From contig PHEH01000015.1 in the NCBI GenBank assembly GCA_002841155.1, positions 108,173-172,172 of the forward strand: a stretch of 64,000 bases of DNA, written 5' to 3'. The notes under the pieces are model-generated. The model was not told the origin of the DNA. It searched no databases and saw only the letters and a list, made by a program, of their open reading frames with translations. This document shows positions 1-9,163 of this stretch, in pieces. The DNA is from Alphaproteobacteria bacterium HGW-Alphaproteobacteria-18 (lineage in GTDB: Bacteria; Pseudomonadota; Alphaproteobacteria; Caulobacterales; Hyphomonadaceae). A program made the translations under genes and the position numbers. Within the stretch, counting starts at the first letter, position 1; every line of letters begins with the position of its first letter.

Positions 1-648
1 CCGAACGGCATTGTCCTCGACCTGCGCAATAATGGCGGGGGATTGCTCGACGAAGCCGTAAAGGTCTCTGATTTCTTCCTATCGGGCGGAGAGGTTGTCT
101 CGACACAGGGGCGGCGTCCGATTGATGTTGAGCGTCGCAATGCAACCAAGGCGGAAGTCTTCAAGGGCGTTCCCCTCGTCGTGCTTATCAATGGCGGGTC
201 TGCCTCGGCGTCCGAGATTGTGGCTGGCGCGCTTCAGGACCGCGGCCGGGCGCTCGTTGTGGGCACGACAAGCTTTGGGAAGGGGTCGGTTCAGTCGGTG
301 ATCCCGCTCGGCGCAGATCGCGGGGCGATCCGCTTGACCACGGCCAGATATTACACGCCTTCAGGCCGCTCCATTCAGGCGCTTGGGATTGAGCCGGACG
401 TGATGATCACCCAGGTTCGCCTCTCCGAAGACGAACTCGCGCGGATTCAGCGCTTTTCCGAAGCAGATCTCCCGCACGCCCTGGCCAACGAGTCGGGTGT
501 AGAGCGTGCAAAGCTGAGAATGCCTGATGAGCAGCCGCCGGAAGAGTATGAAGGCGAAGACTTCCAGCTGGAACGCGCGATGCAGCTTCTTCAGGAGGGC
601 CGGGCCTCAACATCACGCCTTGCCATGCAAGAAGATAAGGCCGGTTAA
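1..648 (+). CDS. ctpA: C-terminal processing peptidase (S41), 3' part only
   Basis: The reading frame is open from base 1, so the gene starts upstream; 215 residues are visible. CtpA-type proteases cleave C-terminal tails of envelope proteins in the periplasm using a Ser-Lys dyad. The substrate-site stretch LRNNGGGLL lies at about bases 25-51. The middle Ser of SASAS (about 202) is followed 25 residues later by the Lys of FGKGS, the spacing known for this family. The domain ends with the usual RYYTPSGRSIQ and GIEPD segments, then an acidic tail. The PDZ domain and signal peptide are outside the window. It heads a plus-strand run with the deacetylase and rppH, a common alphaproteobacterial order. 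Confidence 0.93.
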   Translation, partial: PNGIVLDLRNNGGGLLDEAVKVSDFFLSGGEVVSTQGRRPIDVERRNATKAEVFKGVPLVVLINGGSASASEIVAGALQDRGRALVVGTTSFGKGSVQSVIPLGADRGAIRLTTARYYTPSGRSIQALGIEPDVMITQVRLSEDELARIQRFSEADLPHALANESGVERAKLRMPDEQPPEEYEGEDFQLERAMQLLQEGRASTSRLAMQEDKAG

Positions 649-775
649 CGATTTCCACTGCATAAACACTGAATTCCATTCGGATCGGTAAGCATATGTT
701 TGCCTCCTGTTAACCCTGCCCGGCGATCCTGAACGCTGCTTTCCCGCAGCCAATGGATGTTTAAGAGGTCGCTAC

Positions 776-2077
776 ATGGGTTATCGGCAGTCCGAGCCGT
801 CGCCGCTGAAGACCGGTCTGGTACATGCCGGCATGAGCCTTGGCGTTTTTGGCGGTCTTGCCGTGGCCTTGGGCGCGGGTATCCACATTGCGGCTGATCC
901 CACTGTAGCCGGTCCGCGCCAGACGATTGCCTTGTTTGGTACGGCGGCAGGCGATGGGGATGAGCGGCCCGGACAGTATGCCAGCCTGCAAGTTGCCGAC
1001 TATGATGAAGACTACATTCCGTCAGACTATCCCGTCGCTGGCGCTGTAGACTATACGTATACCGAGCTTAATGGCGACGGCATGCGTATCGACATAACAG
1101 GTGGGCAGGGGGGGCCGGTTGTCGCCCCGGCTGCCGGCATCCGCATCAATGGCCGCCTTGTGCAACCTGGCCAGTCCTTTGGTGAAGTGGCCTCCGGCGC
1201 GTCTGGGGATGCTGTCCAGGCTGGCGCGACGCTGAAACTGAATGCGGCTGAAAAGGTTGCCAAACCTGCCAGCAAGGCTCCGGCAGACATTTATGCCCGG
1301 CCCTTCTCCAATCCGGAAGGCCGGCCGATTGTCTCTCTTGTGATCGGTGGGCTCGGCATCAACTCGACCCAGACCAAATTGGCGATAGATGCGCTTCCAG
1401 CTGACGTTACGCTGTCTTTTGCCCCGGATGCCAATAGGCTGGACTACTGGATCAAGACTGCGCGGGCCGATGGGCATGAGGTGCTGATTGAAGTGCCTAT
1501 GGAGGCTTATGAGTATGGCCGGATGCGGATGCACCCCGACACACTGATCGCTGGCGGAGACAAGAAAGTTAACTTGGCCAGGCTGAACCAGGTTCTCGGC
1601 CGGGCCAGCGGATATTTTGGCGTCATCAACTATCAGGGCGCAAAATTCGGCGCCGATGCTGGCTCCGTTGACCCCATTTTCGATGTGCTCTCAGAGCGCG
1701 GCCTTGCCTTTATTGATGATGGCAGCGTGCAGAAGGCATTCTTCGGGCAGGTCGCCGATACGAAAGGCCTGCGATTTGCCAGAGCCGCCGGTCCGATCGA
1801 TACCCGTCAGTCACCCCAGGACATCGCTGCCGAGCTGATGGAGCTGGAAACCCTTGCCCGCCAGCATGGTGGCGCGATCGGGGCCGGCTTTGCCTTCCCG
1901 GTGACGATTGAGGCGGCCTCGGTCTGGATCGATACGCTGGAAGAGAAAGGGTTTATCCTGGCCCCGGTCTCAGCGCTTGTGCCGGCGGCATCTGCCCCCA
2001 ATCCTGTGCCCCTGGCCGAACGCCGCGAGCTTCGCACTGGAAGCCCGGCCAAGGCTGGTCTAAAAACCGGCGGGTGA
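776..2077 (+). CDS. Divergent polysaccharide deacetylase family protein (YibQ/DUF610)
   Basis: 433 residues. A hydrophobic segment at about residues 13-39 looks like a signal anchor, so the product is probably periplasmic. A low-complexity linker precedes the NodB-like domain from about residue 180 (PIVSLVIGGLGINS, then HEVLIEVPME). The position that carries a metal-binding Asp-Asp in active deacetylases reads Gly-Gly here, as I recall for many alphaproteobacterial members, so catalysis is doubtful. The ATG at 776 has AAGAGG about 7 nt upstream. The stop overlaps the rppH start (GTGA), implying translational coupling. The family is often found beside CtpA and is thought to act in envelope or peptidoglycan processing. 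Confidence 0.85.
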   Translation: MGYRQSEPSPLKTGLVHAGMSLGVFGGLAVALGAGIHIAADPTVAGPRQTIALFGTAAGDGDERPGQYASLQVADYDEDYIPSDYPVAGAVDYTYTELNGDGMRIDITGGQGGPVVAPAAGIRINGRLVQPGQSFGEVASGASGDAVQAGATLKLNAAEKVAKPASKAPADIYARPFSNPEGRPIVSLVIGGLGINSTQTKLAIDALPADVTLSFAPDANRLDYWIKTARADGHEVLIEVPMEAYEYGRMRMHPDTLIAGGDKKVNLARLNQVLGRASGYFGVINYQGAKFGADAGSVDPIFDVLSERGLAFIDDGSVQKAFFGQVADTKGLRFARAAGPIDTRQSPQDIAAELMELETLARQHGGAIGAGFAFPVTIEAASVWIDTLEEKGFILAPVSALVPAASAPNPVPLAERRELRTGSPAKAGLKTGG

Positions 2078-2589
2078 CCCAGCCAAAATACGATCCTCAA
2101 CTTTACCGCGCCAATGTCGGCCTCGCCATGTTCTCCAAGGCGGGGCATGTGTTCATTGGCCGGCGCATCAATGGACGCGGCCCGTTCCAGTGGCAGATGC
2201 CGCAGGGTGGCGTTGATCCGGGCGAAGACCCGCTGACCGGCGCGCTGCGCGAATTGGAAGAGGAAATCGGCGTTCCGGCCAAGCTCGTGGATGTTCTCGA
2301 AGAAACAAGCGACTGGCTTTATTATGATTTCCCGCCAGATCTGAAAAAGCGGATGCCGGGGCCCTATCTTGGCCAGCGGCAGAAATGGTTCGCCTTCCGC
2401 TTCAAGGGCTCAGACAGCGATGTCCGCCTCGACCGGCACACGCCCGAGTTTGATGCCTGGCGCTGGGCGGTGCTGGACGAAACGCCCGAGTTGATCGTAC
2501 CGTTCAAACGGCCCGTCTATCTGGATGTGGCTACACGATTCCGCAGATGGACCGAGCCGGTGCTGCCGGCCCGCACGCCTCAGGGCTGA
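2074..2589 (+). CDS. rppH: RNA pyrophosphohydrolase (Nudix)
   Basis: 171 residues, normal RppH length. RppH removes pyrophosphate from 5'-triphosphate RNA and so triggers 5'-end-dependent decay in the cytoplasm. The Nudix box is complete: GGVDPGEDP, then RELEEEIGV, with the metal-binding RExxEE core. Further RppH hallmarks are the N-terminal YRANVGLAMF and the WLYYDFP and GQRQKWF segments. Translation starts at a GTG inside the preceding stop codon (GTGA), so expression is probably coupled to the deacetylase gene. The paired context is typical of alphaproteobacteria. Confidence 0.95.
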   Translation: MTQPKYDPQLYRANVGLAMFSKAGHVFIGRRINGRGPFQWQMPQGGVDPGEDPLTGALRELEEEIGVPAKLVDVLEETSDWLYYDFPPDLKKRMPGPYLGQRQKWFAFRFKGSDSDVRLDRHTPEFDAWRWAVLDETPELIVPFKRPVYLDVATRFRRWTEPVLPARTPQG

Positions 2590-2612
2590 ACAGGAAGAGA
2601 GGGGTAGGGGAC

Positions 2613-3374
2613 ATGGGCGATCTGCTGATGATCCATGGGGTAGGTTGTGACAGCTCTGCCTGGGACCGAATGAAGCCGCTGTTTGAGGCCGCGGGCTGGA
2701 CCTGCCATGCGCCGACCTTGTTTCCGGATCAGCGCGTGAAGGAAAATCCGCCCGCCAGCCTGTCGGATCTTGGTGTTCAGGATTATATCGAGGCGATGCG
2801 GGCAGAGGCACGGCGTATCGCAGCGGCCACGGGCGCCAAACCTGCCGTCATCGGACATTCCATGGGCGGGCTCATCGCGCAGGCATTGGCTGAAAGCGGC
2901 GAGGTGTCAAAGGCTGTGTTCCTCACCCCCGCCCAGCCAAAGGGCTGCGCGGTCATCGGGCCTTCCGTGGCCTGGACCTTCCTGAATATCGTTCTCTCGC
3001 AGAACCGGAAGAAGGCCCACAAGGTCTGGAAAACTGGCTTCAGCTACGGCGTGCTCAACTGTGTTCCCAGGGCGCGCCATGATGAAATCTATGCTGGCGC
3101 GCTCTATGATTCCGGCAAGGTGTACGGTGACATCACCGACGGCATCGCCATCGATGAAACAAGGATAACCATCCCCACCCTGACAATTGCTGCCTCGAAG
3201 GACCGCGCCACGCTGGCCAAAGCGGTGCGCAAGGTTGCGGCCAAATATGCGGCCAGCCCTGTGCCGGGGGATTTCATCGAGTATCCGGAGCACGCCCACT
3301 GGATCGTGGACGAGCCGGGAACGGAAAAGGTGGTGGCAGACATTGCCGCCTGGTTGAAGAAGGTCCCCGCATGA
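2613..3374 (+). CDS. Alpha/beta hydrolase
   Basis: 253 residues from the ATG at 2613, chosen because a purine-rich AAGAGAGGGG stretch precedes it; an ATG at 2547 is in frame but lies inside rppH. The oxyanion HGVG motif is at residues 8-11, the nucleophile elbow GHSMGG places Ser at about residue 83, and the likely catalytic His is in EHAHWIV near the C-terminus. There is no signal peptide, so it is cytoplasmic. The stop overlaps the next gene (ATGA), suggesting a shared transcript with the aminotransferase. Substrate unknown; an esterase or lipase-like role is only a class-level guess. Confidence 0.85.
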   Translation: MGDLLMIHGVGCDSSAWDRMKPLFEAAGWTCHAPTLFPDQRVKENPPASLSDLGVQDYIEAMRAEARRIAAATGAKPAVIGHSMGGLIAQALAESGEVSKAVFLTPAQPKGCAVIGPSVAWTFLNIVLSQNRKKAHKVWKTGFSYGVLNCVPRARHDEIYAGALYDSGKVYGDITDGIAIDETRITIPTLTIAASKDRATLAKAVRKVAAKYAASPVPGDFIEYPEHAHWIVDEPGTEKVVADIAAWLKKVPA

Positions 3375-4303
3375 TCGAGCAGGAAGACGCCCACGGCGTT
3401 CATGACTTTGTCTCAGACCCGCGAAATGCAGATGTATTGATCTCCGTCAACGGAGAATTGAAGAAGCGGAACGAGGCCGTCGTTTCGGTTTTTGATTCCG
3501 GCTATCTGCTGGGGGATGGCGTCTGGGAGGGCCTCCGGGTGATGGAGGGCGGCGTCGCCTTTCTCCCGGAACATCTGCGGCGCCTCTATGCCGGGGCAAA
3601 GACCATCGACATGGATATAGGCCTGACGAAGGACGAACTCACGGCCAGGTTGATGGACTGCCTCAAGGCGAATGGCATGCAGGACGGTGTTCATATCCGC
3701 CTGATGGTTACCCGCGGCATCAAGAAGACGCCCTATCAGGGGCCGCGCTTCACCATCGGCAAGGCAACTGTTGTCATTATACCGGAATTCAAGCTGCCGG
3801 TGCCGTCGGTGAACGCGAAGGGCATTTCTCTGTTCACGGTGCATGTGCGCCGTACCGGGCCCGCCGAGCAGGACCAGAAGCTCAACTCTCATTCCAAGCT
3901 CAACTGCATCATGGCCTGTATCCAGGCCGACAAGGCCGGCGCCGATGAGGCCTTGATGCTCGACCCTGCGGGCTTTGTGGCGACGTGCAATTCCACGCAT
4001 TTCTTCATTGTCCGCGACGGCGAGGTCTGGACCAGCCCGCCCGAATACTGCCTCGGCGGGATAACGCGCGGCAACATCATCCGCGTCTGCCGCGAGGCCG
4101 GCATCCCTGTCTTCGAGAAACGTTTCTCGCTGTTTGATGTCTACTCCGCAGACGAATCTTTCATCACCGGTACCTTTGCGGGCGTCACCCCTGTGCGCGA
4201 AGTTGATGGGCGTGTGATCGAGCAGAAGGATGGCCCCATTTCTCAGCGCGTACGCGAACTTTACAAGGCGCTCCAGGCTCGCAGCCTGACGCCGATCCCC
4301 TGA
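3371..4303 (+). CDS. PLP-dependent aminotransferase, class IV (BCAT/DAAT-like)
   Basis: 310 residues, the usual size for fold-type IV enzymes such as branched-chain and D-amino-acid aminotransferases or 4-amino-4-deoxychorismate lyase. Recognisable blocks are GDGVWEGLRV near the N-terminus, the QKLNSHSKLN segment that should hold the PLP lysine, EALMLDPAGFVAT, the phosphate-binding GGITRGNII, and FITGTFAGVTPV. The exact substrate cannot be read from the sequence. It starts in the ATGA overlap with the hydrolase gene and ends 10 nt before the sulfotransferase-like gene. That adjacency echoes fused eukaryotic 'BCAT-like' proteins. Confidence 0.88.
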   Translation: MIEQEDAHGVHDFVSDPRNADVLISVNGELKKRNEAVVSVFDSGYLLGDGVWEGLRVMEGGVAFLPEHLRRLYAGAKTIDMDIGLTKDELTARLMDCLKANGMQDGVHIRLMVTRGIKKTPYQGPRFTIGKATVVIIPEFKLPVPSVNAKGISLFTVHVRRTGPAEQDQKLNSHSKLNCIMACIQADKAGADEALMLDPAGFVATCNSTHFFIVRDGEVWTSPPEYCLGGITRGNIIRVCREAGIPVFEKRFSLFDVYSADESFITGTFAGVTPVREVDGRVIEQKDGPISQRVRELYKALQARSLTPIP

Positions 4304-4313
4304 GGGGCACGCC

Positions 4314-5033
4314 ATGCGGATTGCGATGTGGTCGGGCCCCCGGAATCTCTCGACAACGATGATGCGCTCCTTCGCGGCGCGCGCCGATACCGCCGCCATT
4401 GATGAGCCATTTTACGCGGCCTATCTCAAGCTGACGGGGCTTCGCCATCCGATGACGGATGAAATATTTGCCGCGCATGAGGCCGATCCGGGGAAGGTTA
4501 TGGCCCATCTCACAGGGCCTGTTCCGGGCGGAAAATCCGTCTTCTACCAGAAGCATATGGTCCATCACATGGTTGAAGGTATTCCGATGGATTGGCTGGA
4601 CCAGATTGAGCGGCATGTCGTGCTGATCCGCCATCCGGCGCGGGTGGTTGCCTCCTATGCCCGGAAGATGGAGACGCTCAGCCCCGAGGCGATGGGGTTT
4701 CCCCAGCAGGAGGCGCTCTGGCACCAGCTCAGCAAGGCGCAAGGTGCTGCCCCGATTGTCGTCGATGCGGACCTGATTCTGGAAGACCCGGAAAGCGTGT
4801 TGCGCCGGCTTTGCGCCGCCATCGGCCTTGGCTGGGATGGCGCGATGCTGAGCTGGCCAGCCGGCCCGCGCGCCGAAGACGGCGCCTGGGCGCCGCACTG
4901 GTATGACGCGGTCTGGCGCTCCACCGGATTTGGCGATCCGCCGGGGCCGGTGCCCGCGCTTTCGGGCGAGGCGGCGCGCATCGCCGAAGGCGCTCTTGGG
5001 GCTTATGAGCGGCTGCTGGCCGCCCATATCTGA
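4314..5033 (+). CDS. Sulfotransferase-like P-loop protein
   Basis: 239 residues. The N-terminal MRIAMWSGPRNLSTTMMRSF is the modified P-loop of this sulfotransferase-like family, where the loop binds the 5'-phosphosulfate of PAPS. The segment HVVLIRHPARVVASY resembles the 3'-phosphate-binding block of PAPS sulfotransferases. No signal peptide or membrane segment is visible. It lies 10 nt after the class IV aminotransferase, so the two are almost certainly co-transcribed and may act on the same substrate. The acceptor is unknown. It is the last gene of the run and is followed by a clear bidirectional terminator. Confidence 0.75.
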   Translation: MRIAMWSGPRNLSTTMMRSFAARADTAAIDEPFYAAYLKLTGLRHPMTDEIFAAHEADPGKVMAHLTGPVPGGKSVFYQKHMVHHMVEGIPMDWLDQIERHVVLIRHPARVVASYARKMETLSPEAMGFPQQEALWHQLSKAQGAAPIVVDADLILEDPESVLRRLCAAIGLGWDGAMLSWPAGPRAEDGAWAPHWYDAVWRSTGFGDPPGPVPALSGEAARIAEGALGAYERLLAAHI

Positions 5034-5043
5034 GCCCAAATGA

Positions 5044-5071
5044 AAACGCCCTGCCGCGGGGCAGGGCGTTT
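5044..5071. terminator. Bidirectional rho-independent terminator
   Basis: A perfect 12-bp inverted repeat (arms 5044-5055 and 5060-5071) with a 4-nt loop. The arms begin with AAA and end with TTT, so it can act in both directions, between the convergent sulfotransferase-like gene (+) and folE (-). Confidence 0.85.
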
Positions 5072-5096
5072 CCTGGAATTGATCAGCCCCTGAAAA

Positions 5097-5765
5097 TCAG
5101 ACCGTCTGGTTACACATGTTCAGGAAGCGGTTGCGCAGGTCAGCATCGGATTTGAACACGCCGGTAAACTGCGTCGTGATCGTAGTGACATGTTTGTGGT
5201 GAACGCCGCGGGTGGACATGCACTGATGCTCGGCTTCGATGAAGACGGCTGTGCCCATCGGGGCGAGGCTCTCGGTGATCGCGTCGCAGATCTGCGCGGT
5301 CATCGTTTCCTGCGTCTGCAGGCGCTTGGCAAAGATCTCGACCACGCGGGCGAGTTTCGAAATGCCGACAACAGCCGCAGAGGGTTTGTAGGCGACGAAG
5401 GCCTTGCCAATGAACGGCGCCATATGGTGTTCGCAATGGCTTTCCACCTCGATGTTTCGCAGCATGACGATGTCGTCATAGCCCTGCACATCCTCGAAGG
5501 TCCGGCTGAGATACTTAACCGGATCTTCGCCATAGCCTTCAAACCATTCTTTATAGGCGTTGACGACACGTTTGGGCGTATCGATCAGGCCTTCACGGGC
5601 CGGATCATCTCCCGCCCATGCAATGAGCGTGCGAACGGCTGCCTCAGCCTCCTCCTGGGAGGGCCGGCGTACGGAATCCGGGCGCGGAATATCTTTTTTT
5701 GGAGTAACGGCGTCCATAGCCAATGCAATGTCCTTCACTGAGGGACGGGGGTCGAGCCGGGGCAT
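5097..5765 (-). CDS. folE: GTP cyclohydrolase I
   Basis: 222 residues. The enzyme converts GTP to 7,8-dihydroneopterin triphosphate, the first step of folate synthesis. The zinc and active-site blocks are intact: SHCEHHMAP, the GISKLARVVE helix, RLQTQE, and the second zinc Cys in HQCMSTRGV. The ATG at 5765 gives a somewhat long N-terminus; an internal ATG at 5717 (MDAVTPKK) is an alternative start. It is divergent from cysS across 317 bases that also contain the cysS leader. Its 3' end meets the terminator at 5044-5071. Confidence 0.96.
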   Translation of the reverse strand: MPRLDPRPSVKDIALAMDAVTPKKDIPRPDSVRRPSQEEAEAAVRTLIAWAGDDPAREGLIDTPKRVVNAYKEWFEGYGEDPVKYLSRTFEDVQGYDDIVMLRNIEVESHCEHHMAPFIGKAFVAYKPSAAVVGISKLARVVEIFAKRLQTQETMTAQICDAITESLAPMGTAVFIEAEHQCMSTRGVHHKHVTTITTQFTGVFKSDADLRNRFLNMCNQTV

Positions 5766-5777
5766 CCCTTGAGGGTC

Positions 5778-5806
5778 TTTAACGCCCTCTTGCCCGGACT
5801 TAACGC
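5778..5806 (+). repeat. Direct repeat in the folE-cysS intergenic region
   Basis: TTTAACGCCC and CTTAACGCCC occur about 20 bp apart (near 5778 and 5797), upstream of folE on the other strand. Two-turn spacing would suit a regulator binding one DNA face. No regulator can be named; it may be chance. Confidence 0.3.
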
Positions 5807-5949
5807 CCGCCCGGAGTTGATACCCTCAGGGCGATACGAGGATACATAGGCCCGGCGGGTCTCTGTTTCCAGCGCTTTCTACGGGGAAACCTGGTGCCCG
5901 GATCACGGATTTCTTGGCTTTCGCAGCGGAAAGTGCTAGAGGAGGCGCC

Positions 5950-6000
5950 ATGTCGAGAAACGCTTTTGCATATTCTGCCTGCCGTTCCTGTTGCTGCTGA
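5950..6000 (+). CDS. Cysteine-codon leader peptide upstream of cysS
   Basis: A 16-codon reading frame MSRNAFAYSACRSCCC followed by TGA. A perfect GGAGG (5941-5945) sits 4 nt before the ATG, which is strong evidence that it is translated. Four of the last six residues are Cys (TGC, then TGT TGC TGC directly before the stop), a composition typical of attenuation leader peptides that sense the cognate aminoacyl-tRNA. It lies 82 nt upstream of cysS on the same strand and overlaps a hairpin (5987-6012). The inferred role is control of cysS by Cys-tRNA supply. No homologue is claimed. Confidence 0.75.
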   Translation: MSRNAFAYSACRSCCC

Positions 6001-6032
6001 GGCTGCAACGGGTCATAGGGCTGCCCGGACCC
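5987..6032 (+). promoter_or_regulatory. Candidate attenuator structure of cysS
   Basis: Hairpin 1 pairs 5987-5994 (within the TCC TGT TGC codons of the leader) with 6005-6012 as 8 bp including a G-U pair. Hairpin 2 pairs GGGTC 6010-6014 with GACCC 6028-6032. The two share 6010-6012 and exclude each other. A ribosome waiting at the Cys codons would melt hairpin 1 and favour hairpin 2. There is no clear U-tract, so the output may be translational or Rho-dependent rather than intrinsic termination. Confidence 0.5.
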
Positions 6033-6082
6033 CTTGAGAGCCCGCCCGCTGATTTCACGACATTCCCGATCCAAGAGATACG

Positions 6083-7468
<1,386 letters not shown>

Positions 7469-7514
7469 TCCGGCGCGACGGCGCGCCCGCATCGACTATG
7501 AAAGCTGGCGCGCC

Positions 7515-8135
7515 ATGAACCGCAATGGCACGAATGTCCCCGTCACCAATCTGCGCACGATGCTGCGCTCGGTTGTCCTCAATACCGAAGGGGAAGAGGT
7601 CACTGTCGATGAGTTGCTGCAAGCCATCGGGCGGCGGGCCCATGGCCCGGTCTTCCTGCTGCTCGGCTTCATCGCGGTCGGCCCGCTGACGATCATTCCC
7701 GGCGCGAACTGGTTTGTCGCAACCGTGATCCTGGCCTTTGCCCTGCAGGTTGTCTTTGGCCGTAAATATCCCTGGCTGCCCAAGGGGGTCACCGAGTTCA
7801 AATTCAAGCGGGACCATCTGGTCCAGGGCGCCGCGGCGGCGGAACGCTACGCTCATATGGTGGACGCGCTGGTCAAGCCGCGCCTCACCTTCCTGACCGA
7901 TCCGCCCTTCATTCAGATCGTGGCCCTGATCTGCGTGTTTGCTGCCCTGGTCACCTATCCCCTCGGCCTTGTGCCGCTTGGGCCTCTGCTGCCCAGCCTG
8001 ACGGTCCTGCTGTTTGGCTTGGCGTTGACGGCGCGGGACGGGGTCGTCCTTCTGCTGGCCGGGTGCGCCTTTGGCGGCGCGATACTGCTGGTCATGAACC
8101 TTGCGCCGAGGCTTCTGGCGCTCTGGCCATTCTGA
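7515..8135 (+). CDS. ExoD-family membrane protein (exopolysaccharide synthesis)
   Basis: 206 residues from ATG 7515; a longer in-frame opening from 7314 lies inside cysS and is unlikely. A cytoplasmic N-terminus carries VTVDELLQAIGRRAHGPVFLLLGF, typical of ExoD proteins. It is followed by four or more hydrophobic segments (about residues 45-80 and 130-205). Some rhizobial ExoD mutants are altered in exopolysaccharide production and alkali tolerance, but the molecular function is not settled. It lies in the inner membrane. A strong terminator follows at 8239-8284. Confidence 0.82.
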   Translation: MNRNGTNVPVTNLRTMLRSVVLNTEGEEVTVDELLQAIGRRAHGPVFLLLGFIAVGPLTIIPGANWFVATVILAFALQVVFGRKYPWLPKGVTEFKFKRDHLVQGAAAAERYAHMVDALVKPRLTFLTDPPFIQIVALICVFAALVTYPLGLVPLGPLLPSLTVLLFGLALTARDGVVLLLAGCAFGGAILLVMNLAPRLLALWPF

Positions 8136-8238
8136 CGGATACGCCAACCCTCTCCAATCGTTTAGTTGACCTAACGTTATGTGGGCGGCATCGAGCCATC
8201 ATGGCCATTCGGCCTCATTTCTCCACCTCTCGTTTTCT

Positions 8239-8284
8239 GGCCAGTCTGGTCTGCCTGTTCCGGCAGGTCAGACTGGCCTTTTTT
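8239..8284 (+). terminator. Rho-independent terminator after the ExoD-family gene
   Basis: Outer arms GGCCAGTCTG (8239-8248) and CAGACTGGCC (8269-8278) are perfectly complementary. An inner CTGCC/GGCAG stem is separated by a GT/GT mismatch. A run of six T follows (8279-8284). Confidence 0.9.
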
Positions 8285-8328
8285 CTCGCCTCTTGCGGGC
8301 AATCTAACGCCGGGCCATCTAGGCAGCC

Positions 8329-8772
8329 ATGAGCGAGCTTTACCACAACCGCATTCTTGAACTGGCCGCGAATATTCAGCATGTCGGGCAACTCGCGGAT
8401 GCCGAGGGCGCGGCCCTCAGGGTCTCGCGCGTTTGTGGATCAACGGTGCATGTTTCCCTGAAACTGGATGAAGCAGGGGAGGTGGTGACTGAAATCGCTG
8501 TTGATCCAAAGGCTTGCGCGCTTGGCCAGGCGTCAACCTCAATCCTTTCCTCCAACGCCGTTGGAGCAACGGTTGGAGAAATCCGGGCAGCTTTGACGGA
8601 CCTCCGGGCGATGTTGAAAGAGGACGGGCCGCCCCCGGAAGGCCGTTTCTGGGAATTGCGCCATCTTGAGCCGGTGGCCGACTATCCCCCGCGCCACGCC
8701 TCCACCCTTCTCGCCTTCGACGCTGCGGTTGCCGCCATTGAGGCGGCGCTGGCCGCACGGGCGGAGGCGTAA
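8329..8772 (+). CDS. IscU/NifU-like iron-sulfur scaffold paralogue with lost ligands
   Basis: 147 residues with the fold pattern of IscU/NifU N-terminal scaffolds. Aligned by eye, the first Cys is kept (RVCGST) and the second is kept (ACALGQAS). The conserved Asp two residues after the first Cys is Ser. The third cluster Cys, expected near RHASTLLAF, is Ala. Classical [2Fe-2S] assembly is therefore doubtful, and it may be a carrier or regulatory paralogue. The next gene, yidD, starts 1 nt after this stop codon, so they are co-transcribed. It has no signal peptide. Confidence 0.78.
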   Translation: MSELYHNRILELAANIQHVGQLADAEGAALRVSRVCGSTVHVSLKLDEAGEVVTEIAVDPKACALGQASTSILSSNAVGATVGEIRAALTDLRAMLKEDGPPPEGRFWELRHLEPVADYPPRHASTLLAFDAAVAAIEAALAARAEA

Positions 8773-8773
8773 C

Positions 8774-9094
8774 ATGAGCCTGCGCCGGCAGACGGCTTAT
8801 GTTTTGCTGGCCATCTACAAGCATGGCCCGAGTCAGGCGTTGCAGCTTTTTGGCGCCCGGTGTCAGCATTCCCCGACCTGTAGCGAGTATGGGGCCGAAT
8901 GTGTCGCCCGGCATGGCTGGTGGCCTGGCGGATGGATGGCCTTTGCCCGCTTCATTCGCTGCCGGCCGGGCGGTAGTCACGGGATCGACCCGCCCCCGGA
9001 CGTAAAACCGGACGTACCGTTCTGGCAGCCCTGGCGGTATGGGGACTGGAAATCGGGCCCCAGAGGCCTGGTTGAATCTCCGCCGGAGGCATGA
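8774..9094 (+). CDS. yidD: Membrane protein insertion efficiency factor
   Basis: 106 residues from ATG 8774, which follows the scaffold-paralogue stop by 1 nt. YidD is a small membrane-associated protein thought to help YidC-dependent insertion of inner-membrane proteins. The hallmark block is present: ALQLFGARCQHSPTCSEYGAE, normally CRFxPTCSxY, followed by HG and the CRPGG segment. An N-terminal amphipathic helix (LLAIYKHG) matches the family. The gene is away from rpmH-rnpA, where yidD usually lies, a variation also seen in other alphaproteobacteria. Confidence 0.9.
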   Translation: MSLRRQTAYVLLAIYKHGPSQALQLFGARCQHSPTCSEYGAECVARHGWWPGGWMAFARFIRCRPGGSHGIDPPPDVKPDVPFWQPWRYGDWKSGPRGLVESPPEA

Positions 9095-9097
9095 CAT

Positions 9098-9163
9098 ATG
9101 AGCCTTATGAACGCAGGACTTTTCCTCACCGGGCTGACCCCGCGAACTCGTCAGGGTGCATGA
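9098..9163 (+). CDS. Possible leader peptide upstream of thrS
   Basis: A 21-codon frame (MSLMNAGLFLTGLTPRTRQGA, stop TGA) with GGAGG 8 nt upstream. Three of seven residues (positions 11-17) are Thr. The stop codon lies inside the left arm of a 10-bp inverted repeat (9154-9163 with 9197-9206). The arrangement resembles an attenuation leader, but Thr enrichment is modest and the ribosome-binding site also lies in the yidD 3' end. Treat as a hypothesis. Confidence 0.35.
   Translation: MSLMNAGLFLTGLTPRTRQGA

Noticed and set aside
5826..6074. 82-codon minus-strand frame in the folE-cysS gap
   Set aside because: Gln-rich low-quality translation opposite the cysS leader; the leader peptide on the plus strand has a perfect ribosome-binding site.
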